DNA of 17,148 bases from Alphaproteobacteria bacterium (GTDB taxonomy: Bacteria > Pseudomonadota > Alphaproteobacteria > UBA9219). Every line of letters starts with the position of its first letter. Within the stretch, counting starts at the first letter, position 1. This document shows positions 6,901 to 12,534 of the stretch, in pieces. A model generated the notes under the pieces. It searched no databases. It had not been told where the DNA came from and worked only from the letters and a program-made list of their open reading frames with translations. A program made the position numbers and the translations under genes. The stretch covers positions 1 to 17,148 of the forward strand of contig JAQUPC010000034.1 in assembly GCA_028716765.1 (NCBI GenBank). Direction: 5' to 3'.

Positions 6901-9800
6901 AATTGATCGCCAAGGCAGTTGATTTTCAGAAAAATTATGAAGGCCTTGCTGTCGATGAGATGATTGAAACCGTGGATAGGTTGATATCGCTCAGAAACCA
7001 GATGGCGAGGCAATTGATAAGGGAAGAATGGGATCATGAAAATATTTACATGCGAGAAAAGAAGAAAAAGATTGTAGAGCCGGAACATCAAAAGATCCTG
7101 GATATTCTTGATAAAAACATCCGTGGCGCCATAAGGAAAGCCCAACATCAGGCCTTGCGAAAAGATGATGCTCTGGCAAAAACAACGGATCTGTTTTGTC
7201 TTTATAATGCAAACGAGAGAAGTTCTTCCGGCGATAAAAAAAGAAGCGATTACCTGGGCGAAATTGCTAAAAAAGAAAAAACGCTGGAGAAAATCTCGGC
7301 GCTTTCCGGGAATAAGGATTTCTGGCCGGAAGATGTTCTGGATCACGTCAAAGCGTATGTCTTTGCCAAAAACACTTTTCTTGATGCTATTGAGCAGGAA
7401 AACAGGCTCTTAAACGACATTTTGGACAAACTGGAAGCGTCGCCTGCCGGCGAGAAGAAAAAAGAATGCTTCCTCATTTTGCTCGATAAAAATTTAAGGG
7501 CTTCTTACCCAGAGATAAGGGAAAGGCTGTTTGACCTTTATTCTGACTATGTATTGGCCGAGCTTGGCAAGGATGACGGTTCTAAAGAATATCAGGAGAA
7601 ACTTGCCATAGTTCTGGGCGCCCTGGAGAAGGAAGAGAAAAAAGAATGGGACATTGGGAGAGAGCAGGGAAGATATGGCAACCTCTTATCCAATTCATTG
7701 TCTGCTGCCGACAAGTACTTGCTGCTAAGAAAGGTGTCCGACAAAATTCTCTCACAAGAAGACGCGTCAGGCATGATCAAAAAGGCCTGTCAGATTAATC
7801 TGAGATCCGAAGATTTGGTGCAAAGTTATTTATACGGTGTCGGCGTCGATTATCTGACCGCCGAAATGGACAGAGATCCGGACTCGGCAAAAAGATTCAT
7901 ACAGTTTTTGAACTCTAAAGGGGAGTCCAAAGACTGTAGCGACATGAGCGCATACATTGAGGATATTTTATTAAAGGAGGAAAGCAACAAAGTCATTCGA
8001 TACGGCAAAGAAGAGGTTTTGGCGAACACAAGGCCGATCAATTGCAAAATACTCTATGAAAATTTCTGGTCCGCTCCCCTGGAGGCCAGAGCCGTTATTA
8101 TCGCAAGGCTTTTAAAGAGCGCGGTTAACGGGCAAAGCGAGAATAAGGTCAAGTCTCAGCAATCATGGGAACGGGTTTTTGACCTTGTTATGGATAACAT
8201 TATCCGCCCGGACGATACCTCGGTCGAGAGCCGGTATGCCCGGGATATTATGCACTCCTACATCAAGGCCAGAAGCAATTATGAAAGAGAGATAATCCTT
8301 TCGGCCATGATGGTGGCTAACCGGAATATCGGGGCAGATGCAGGCAACGTTGGCAAAGCCTTAAAGCTGTTTTTGGAGAATATGGGGCCTGCGGAAATCA
8401 AGTTCGGTCAGCGCATCGCTTCCCATCCCAACACGCCGGAAAGTATCAGAAAAGAGCTGCAAGGTCTCAAAAACATGGCCAATATACCGCCAAGGTGGGC
8501 GCTTTATGAGTGGATCAGGGCAGAGAACATTCCTGAAGAATTGTGGAGAGATAAATACCTTGGAGAGATTTTGGGTTCGGGCTCATATTTTACGACAGTA
8601 GCTCTTGGAGATGACGATGTGCTGAGAATTCTCCGCCCCGAAGCTCGCGAGAAAGCGGCAAAAGGTTTCAAGGTTCTTGGCGATACGGTCAAGGATTTGC
8701 AGGAAAAAGATCTAACATCGGATCTGGATTATGGAGAACTAACAGCTTCCGTTGCAGAAATGATCGCGCAAGCTGCCAGAATGGCAAGAATTGAAACGGA
8801 CACGAAGATCGGCCAAAAGCAATATGAATGTGCTCAGGAAATCTATAATGGCGTGGAGATCAGCGGTGGCAGAGAAACGCTTTCTTTGAGAGTCATGGAC
8901 TGGAAAGCAAGAGGTAAAAACTGGGTTATTATGCATAGGGCAAAAGGCCTCATATTTAACGATCTGCCAATGGATACCCCGGAGCAAATTGCATACAAGA
9001 AAGCGTTTGCCAAAGCATATATTGTTTTTGAAGTGAGGAGAATCATATCAGGCCGCAAATTTGATCATGATAAAACCGGGGCGCAGCTCTGCATTAATGA
9101 GAATACCAACGAAGTGGGCATTTTTGATACGGGCGCAATGGCTCTGAGAGAGCCGACTGTTAAAGAACAAAAACAGCTCGGCCATGTAATTTATGACGTA
9201 ATAAGGAACGCCTATAGCAGGAAGCAAGGCTCCAAATCCCCGCAATGGATCAATGCATTGGGCACCATATTAAGTGGCAAAATACAAGAACTTCATAAAG
9301 CCGATATTGATACCCGGTATCTTGTCGAGGTTAAGTGCGGAATTCTTGCCCTTGGCGATTTTTTCAAAGCACTGGATGGGGATGACATTATCGATCTCGT
9401 CTCCGAGATCGATATTATTTCTCATATATCCGAACCTACAAAATCGGAGCTGCTGAAGAGAATGTCGCTTTCTGAAAGAGCTCGGCTGAAATTATTTTTA
9501 GCAGGGCAGTCTATTTCTAATGGTGCAAATTCTGTTGTTATCAGGAAGGCCCGGTCAGAAATCACCAGTAATGTAAAAAGTTTTGCAATAGCTTCAGACG
9601 TGCCAAATAAATCTGATTGGCTCCAACAGGCTTTTGTGAAAGCTAACGAAGAGAATAGTAAGAAGGGCGAAGGCTCGAACACCAAAGCCCTTGGGACGCT
9701 AGCCAAAGTTGTTGAGTTCATAACCGTAAGATCCAGAAAAACCGCCGGGCGTCCAGCACCACATATCCCGGCGAACCGTGCTCATTCAATACCTGGATGA
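3972..9800 (+). CDS. Giant protein: M48-like metallopeptidase, long helical middle, ABC1/ADCK/UbiB-like kinase domain
   Basis: A 1942-residue protein I do not recognise as a whole. The N-terminus (about 10-165) follows the M48 pattern: PNAFHAP (60-66), a G-L-I-D-L segment, the zinc motif H116-E-I-T-H120, and E136-x-x-S-D140 followed by a DAGSDPKQALEM segment like the family's ExxAD helix. No signal peptide or membrane segment is evident, unlike many M48 enzymes. Residues about 170-1470 are charged and mostly helical in appearance, with a likely coiled coil near 745-805. The C-terminal part resembles ABC1/ADCK/UbiB kinases: KFGQ at 1477-1480 for KxGQ, LGSGS at 1534-1538, VLRILRP near 1550-1556 with R1552 where the VAVK lysine is expected, FDHDKTGAQ at 1697-1705 (D1700 as catalytic Asp, Q for the usual Asn), and DTG at 1719-1721 for DFG. 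An in-frame TAA lies just before the ATG; AAGG sits nine bases upstream. Far AT-richer than its neighbours, so probably transferred. Confidence 0.85.
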   Translation: MGYLLLEEDLFVKRSIIDYNSPAGQKIHAFLLARAKLLAGEKVDFENNPVAFVMSDSEEPNAFHAPSPQEHGTPKRNEYNNIRYIKNPLNVPVICITKGLIDLVDNIDQLDYVLGHEITHRIIRGYGVKSNSKGEELLSDLHAVDLVYDAGSDPKQALEMEDKFHEYARQHAEEVERRRWQRCSDENETGINWSEILDVHVTHKNTRTALEASLTRLSHLIDDRKPREIDKSVFAIEYSDPVTEFLKANGYENQKAVGKLRILIDCIDHLSTHVPAEEHYQAKLDALSGQEAATCSEDDWSVSWDIKREKERIQESIDGGYKDYFLGQTIEKKYQQKIAALAEGLFVQVAEERQQKHNPRKPAVINVRDLDVYLQNKAYQHVKKNGYPGAKSPNYFDASGIMYTYFYNLFGQYVPDRSGGYDPDEPSPRVLPQIEVDLEDARQRIRSAQEADEFIEAAEDLKRLTKTYKDLSSVSLGGSRYITKLDNLSFINNHDGSSRSEILYPDLEIGEPVPWNNLVEIARTDIKTYIHVVNFLKDQGIEDYRITHGQPFVRSSRYSCYGINAEGVVSGKKRQYDLDYAVQTALVLQAYEYVKSYFENEAALFNATCDAVLNITDADFGKNEEVKDRYDRFPAAFTKAMSFVQLYNSLPQENGDDRHRPDDDSVLSLISDQFLKENPLPGSDEKGRVVLDSDLFEFENPIFQQHFGKDFKERLTERKLALKQQMFDTAFKTIKAAADMWAEASPKAKEVDESKGALWEQRRALEDDDPAREKVEQELESLHEELKFYQAKKETAEGIILNYACGIFEKGENRYLINRLTPQQKEVLADYIVRDEKGIFSKLLGAERYTSFCDFRKVLSQQTERVVSGDYALTDMMQTVAGNLGYEKADTKEALEGFVDAHYEDRWRVSKYAWHLHVFDAMRHLEIAPEINVRNLAKAISYIEVSNPDNYSGRDEKIAQELYQNYVRFVRESRLLELIAKAVDFQKNYEGLAVDEMIETVDRLISLRNQMARQLIREEWDHENIYMREKKKKIVEPEHQKILDILDKNIRGAIRKAQHQALRKDDALAKTTDLFCLYNANERSSSGDKKRSDYLGEIAKKEKTLEKISALSGNKDFWPEDVLDHVKAYVFAKNTFLDAIEQENRLLNDILDKLEASPAGEKKKECFLILLDKNLRASYPEIRERLFDLYSDYVLAELGKDDGSKEYQEKLAIVLGALEKEEKKEWDIGREQGRYGNLLSNSLSAADKYLLLRKVSDKILSQEDASGMIKKACQINLRSEDLVQSYLYGVGVDYLTAEMDRDPDSAKRFIQFLNSKGESKDCSDMSAYIEDILLKEESNKVIRYGKEEVLANTRPINCKILYENFWSAPLEARAVIIARLLKSAVNGQSENKVKSQQSWERVFDLVMDNIIRPDDTSVESRYARDIMHSYIKARSNYEREIILSAMMVANRNIGADAGNVGKALKLFLENMGPAEIKFGQRIASHPNTPESIRKELQGLKNMANIPPRWALYEWIRAENIPEELWRDKYLGEILGSGSYFTTVALGDDDVLRILRPEAREKAAKGFKVLGDTVKDLQEKDLTSDLDYGELTASVAEMIAQAARMARIETDTKIGQKQYECAQEIYNGVEISGGRETLSLRVMDWKARGKNWVIMHRAKGLIFNDLPMDTPEQIAYKKAFAKAYIVFEVRRIISGRKFDHDKTGAQLCINENTNEVGIFDTGAMALREPTVKEQKQLGHVIYDVIRNAYSRKQGSKSPQWINALGTILSGKIQELHKADIDTRYLVEVKCGILALGDFFKALDGDDIIDLVSEIDIISHISEPTKSELLKRMSLSERARLKLFLAGQSISNGANSVVIRKARSEITSNVKSFAIASDVPNKSDWLQQAFVKANEENSKKGEGSNTKALGTLAKVVEFITVRSRKTAGRPAPHIPANRAHSIPG

Positions 9801-9894
9801 TCCGTTCTTCCGTAAAACGCTTCTCATCAGTCTGCTCCTTCCTCAGGGTTGCAGGCCCCACCTCATTTTGGCGGCATTTTCGGGGAGAAGGTCA
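9778..9894 (-). pseudogene. Remnant of an IS3-family insertion sequence (left end and start of orfA)
   Basis: Read on the minus strand, TGACCTTCTCCCC at 9894-9882 looks like an IS3-family terminal end. It is followed by an untranslated leader, AAGGAG, and an ATG at 9827, and then, one base out of frame, the codons K-R-F-T-E-E-R-I-I-Q-V-L-N-E-H (9822-9778). This is the conserved start of IS3-type OrfA transposase. The helix-turn-helix part, orfB and the right end are missing, and the ATG is frameshifted relative to the KRFTEE reading, so it cannot make transposase. It overlaps the last codons of the giant gene, whose final residues are therefore read antisense from the IS. Confidence 0.6.
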
Positions 9895-10207
9895 CAACGC
9901 CTCAGGGAATTTCGGATTTAATTTGAACCAATGTTGGGATTTTTGTTTGACCGATTTTTGAAATAACCTTCTTCTCCACCCTTAAGTCAGCAAAGCAGGC
10001 AATACCCGGCTTTTCCCTGAAGCATCGTGGCCGCATTTAACCATGCTCTTGTGACCAGGTTCACAGCAGGTGTGAAGCCGTTCACGCCACGGCGCATTTT
10101 GCCGGCTCGCGGTGTGAAGGGATGCACACGCCGAGAGAATTCGTGCACGGTCTTACGTTTTATCCGGCCTAACGTGAGACATGATTTGATGCAGGACGGA
10201 GGGGAAC
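9895..10207. other. Upstream region of the J/pseudokinase-VWA-ligase cassette
   Basis: Non-coding. AT-rich up to about 9990, then GC-richer and dense in TGTGAA/TTCACA motifs (listed separately). No confident -35/-10 pair was found. The cassette promoter should lie here, since no gene ends close upstream on the same strand apart from the giant gene. Confidence 0.5.
10060..10129 (+). promoter_or_regulatory. Cluster of TGTGAA/TTCACA inverted repeats (candidate operators)
   Basis: Three short dyads lie within 70 bases. TTCACA (10060-10065) faces TGTGAA (10071-10076) across five bases. GTGAA (10072-10076) faces TTCAC (10081-10085) across four bases and shares its left arm with the first dyad. GTGTG (10112-10116) faces CACAC (10125-10129) across eight bases. 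They lie about 80-150 bases upstream of the cassette's first gene. The arms recall Crp-type half sites (TGTGA), and a Crp/Fnr gene sits at the far end of the cassette. The link is inference, because Crp sites normally have arms facing the other way (TGTGA-N6-TCACA). Confidence 0.4.
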
Positions 10208-11281
10208 ATGCAATCGGTTCAGGAAAGGCTTCTCAAGCTCACAGCCGACGAGATTCTCGCCATCAACCCTGGCAATCCAGAGGCCCTGTTCCGTCCCGAC
10301 CTTGACGGCATAACCAGCGATTTTCGCGCGCTTTCGAAAAAATGGTTTCCCGATCTGAACAAAGACCCCAAGGCTTCCGACGTGCAGCGGCGCCTCATCG
10401 ACCTGCGCAACAGCGCCAAAGACAAGCTTGACCGCAATGAATGGCAGCAGGTCGGATATTTCACATGTTCACTCAGCAACGGCAAGAAATTCCGCGTTCG
10501 TTCCGACAAGAGCCAGGCGTTTGAGCTTGGGACCATGCACATCAGCCCAACGACGCTGACCTATGTCGTCTGGCATGAGCACGCCGATTTGTTCATGAAC
10601 GCTGTGTCCGTTTTTGGTGCGTTTACGTTTCCTGATGACAAAGTGAAAAAAGTTTATGCGCCTTGCCTGCCGACGGATTTCAGAACTTATGAAACCCCGG
10701 ACACGCTTATTCTCACCCTTCGCAAGAAACCGGAAGATGTCCTGCTGCGCGACCTGTTGCCTCATATGGCCAAGAAGGATCTTGCCCGGCATGTCGCTTG
10801 GGTAATGAGCCGCCTGCATGAAATGGCACGTTATCTTGATTGTTCCGGCATCGTCCACAATGCCGTTACTCTGGATAATGTCTTCGCCTCCCCGAGTGAT
10901 CACACCATAGGTTTGTTTGGCGGTTGGTGGTACGCGACGCCTCTTAACAAGCTGCTGAAGGCTGTTCCCGCCGGGACCGAAGAGTTTTTAAGCGATGAGA
11001 CCTTGCAGACAGGCATGCCGGACCAAAAGGTTGACCTTGAGATGATCCGCGCTGTTGGACGCGAGCTGCTGGGAGATCGCGGAGGTACGCGCCTTCCTAT
11101 TCTTAAATGCGCGCCTGAACCAATGATCAATTATCTGCGCCTGCCGTCCAGCGGCGACGCGCAAAAGGATCTCGAGCATTGGTACCAGGCTGTTTTGCCG
11201 AAAAGCTACGGTGCCCGTCGCTTCATCGAGCTTAAGGTCCGTTACAGCGACGTCTATCCAACGAAAGGAGCTAACCCATGA
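10208..11281 (+). CDS. Protein with degenerate J-domain and pseudokinase domain
   Basis: 357 residues; I do not recognise a named family. The N-terminus (about 15-85) looks like a worn J-domain: D-F-R-A-L-S-K-K-W-F-P-D-L-N (38-51), with FPD at 47-49 where Hsp70-stimulating J-domains have HPD, then R-R-L-I-D-L-R-N-S-A-K-D-K-L. The rest (about 95-340) looks like a protein kinase fold without catalysis: G-I-V-H-N-A-V-T-L-D-N-V-F at 214-226 aligns with the HRDLKxxNI loop, keeping H217 and N224 but with A219 for the catalytic Asp, and LFGG at 236-239 replaces DFG. It is therefore likely a scaffold or sensor. Start chosen at the ATG with GGAGG five bases upstream. The stop overlaps (ATGA) the start of a tiny broken ORF; the VWA gene follows 234 bases on. 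Confidence 0.8.
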   Translation: MQSVQERLLKLTADEILAINPGNPEALFRPDLDGITSDFRALSKKWFPDLNKDPKASDVQRRLIDLRNSAKDKLDRNEWQQVGYFTCSLSNGKKFRVRSDKSQAFELGTMHISPTTLTYVVWHEHADLFMNAVSVFGAFTFPDDKVKKVYAPCLPTDFRTYETPDTLILTLRKKPEDVLLRDLLPHMAKKDLARHVAWVMSRLHEMARYLDCSGIVHNAVTLDNVFASPSDHTIGLFGGWWYATPLNKLLKAVPAGTEEFLSDETLQTGMPDQKVDLEMIRAVGRELLGDRGGTRLPILKCAPEPMINYLRLPSSGDAQKDLEHWYQAVLPKSYGARRFIELKVRYSDVYPTKGANP

Positions 11282-11403
11282 CCTAGTCACGCAAAGAACG
11301 CGGGAGGCAAGCCGCCGCGAAAACCGAAGACACAAGTTCTTCGCACAGTTTCCTCCCCAAAGCAAAGATCGCCGCAAAGCAATCTTACCTCAACGGCCCA
11401 TGA
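11278..11403 (+). pseudogene. Small ORF interrupted by an amber codon at position 3
   Basis: An ATG overlaps the previous gene's stop (ATGA) and has AAAGGAG upstream, a typical operon start. The reading is M-T-stop(TAG), then 38 further sense codons (S-R-K-E-R-G-R-Q-A-A-A-K-T-E-D and on to Y-L-N-G-P) before a TGA. A CAG to TAG change would restore a 41-residue, basic, unstructured peptide. It may be a dead small gene, a leader whose early stop matters, or chance. I see no domain. Confidence 0.35.
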
Positions 11404-11515
11404 AGCCGTTCTCGTAAGGACGGGAGACCCTTGCTCAAAAAATCACCGCGATTCACGGGCCGAAATCCCCTCGGCCCGAACAGGAAAACCTCACCGACTT
11501 GAAAGGAGAGCAGCC

Positions 11516-12481
11516 ATGAAAACCCGTTTAACAGACACCGATTGGTCCGCCTACAAAAGCACGGCTCAAACCAAAACCAAATCCCAAACCTTCAAGCGGA
11601 CGCGCATCAACACCACCAACGATCCCCGCACCTCGTTCGATCCGACCACGATCAAGGTCCGGGAGGCGCGCGATTCCACGAACTTTCCTAACTCGACTCC
11701 TATCATCATCGCTTTCGACGTGACGGGGTCGATGGGCGAGATTCCCTATTACTTTGTCAAAGAGGGCCTCGGCACCTTGATGAAGGAGATCTATGACCGC
11801 AAGCCGGTCAGCGATCCTCAAATCATGTGCATGGCCGTCGGCGACGCGCGATGCGACCGTGCGCCGATTCAGGTAACGCAGTTTGAAACCGATATAAGGA
11901 TCGCTAAACAGCTCGAGGATCTCTATCTGGAAGGGTGCGGTGGTGGCAACCATGGTGAAAGCTACAACTTGCCCTGGTATTTTGCGGCCACCAAAACCAG
12001 CACCGATAACTTCGAGAAACGCGGCAAGAAAGGGCTTCTCTTCACCATCGGCGACGAGCCGCCAGTGCATGAGCTGACCAGGGCACAGATAGAGAAGTTC
12101 ATCGGCGGCGAGGCGACGCGTGATTATACGTCCGTTGAACTGCTTGAAATGGCCCGGCGTCAATACGATGTCTATCACGTTATCATTGAGCAAGGCTCCG
12201 GGCTAAGCGACTACGGCGAGCAGGCCGTTGTCGGCGAATGGAACAAGCTGCTTGGCGAAGGCTATGTGCTGAGACTCTCCGACTACACCAAACTGGCGGA
12301 AGTTGTCATCTCAGCGATCCAGCGTAACGTGGGCGTTGATTTCGACACGATCGTCAAGAGTTGGTCGGGCGACACGGCGATGGTCGTCGCTAAAGCCATG
12401 CCCGTCTCGCCAGCACCCAGAGGGGGCAAGGCCGCCAGACCGCACGCGGTGAAGTTAATCGAGGCGCAACCCGCTGCGTAA
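11516..12481 (+). CDS. VWA-domain protein with MIDAS motif
   Basis: 321 residues. A basic, serine/threonine-rich N-terminal tail of about 58 residues is followed by a von Willebrand A domain (about 60-280). The first metal-binding MIDAS loop is exact: D68-V-T-G-S72 in IIAFDVTGSMGE. Likely further metal ligands lie in the glycine-rich loop CGGGNHGES (141-149) and in FTIGDEPP (D180). No signal peptide or membrane segment, so cytosolic. VWA domains usually mediate metal-dependent protein contacts. Here it sits between a J/pseudokinase protein and a nucleotide ligase, so a bridging role is a reasonable inference, not a demonstrated one. AAAGGAG lies seven bases before the ATG. Its TAA stop is only six bases before a strong terminator hairpin. 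Confidence 0.88.
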   Translation: MKTRLTDTDWSAYKSTAQTKTKSQTFKRTRINTTNDPRTSFDPTTIKVREARDSTNFPNSTPIIIAFDVTGSMGEIPYYFVKEGLGTLMKEIYDRKPVSDPQIMCMAVGDARCDRAPIQVTQFETDIRIAKQLEDLYLEGCGGGNHGESYNLPWYFAATKTSTDNFEKRGKKGLLFTIGDEPPVHELTRAQIEKFIGGEATRDYTSVELLEMARRQYDVYHVIIEQGSGLSDYGEQAVVGEWNKLLGEGYVLRLSDYTKLAEVVISAIQRNVGVDFDTIVKSWSGDTAMVVAKAMPVSPAPRGGKAARPHAVKLIEAQPAA

Positions 12482-12487
12482 CATTCC

Positions 12488-12521
12488 GGAGGAAGACCCG
12501 ACGGGTCTTCCTCCCTTTTTT
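12488..12521 (+). terminator. Strong hairpin and T-tract between the VWA and ligase genes (possible attenuator)
   Basis: GGAGGAAGACCC (12488-12499), loop GAC, and GGGTCTTCCTCC (12503-12514) form a perfect 12-base stem followed by C and six Ts. This is a textbook rho-independent terminator, yet it sits inside a cassette, and the next gene's ribosome binding site AAGGAGGAGG (12523-12532) starts two bases after the T-tract. The right arm CCTCC could pair either with the left arm or with that binding site. The hairpin begins six bases past the VWA stop codon. Confidence 0.9.
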
Positions 12522-12534
12522 CAAGGAGGAGGTT

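Noticed and set aside
239..11286. Idea that TAG is recoded to an amino acid, based on in-frame TAGs at the serA end and in the small ORF at 11278
   Set aside because: serA ends at its normal length exactly at TAG, so TAG works as a stop; two cases do not support recoding.
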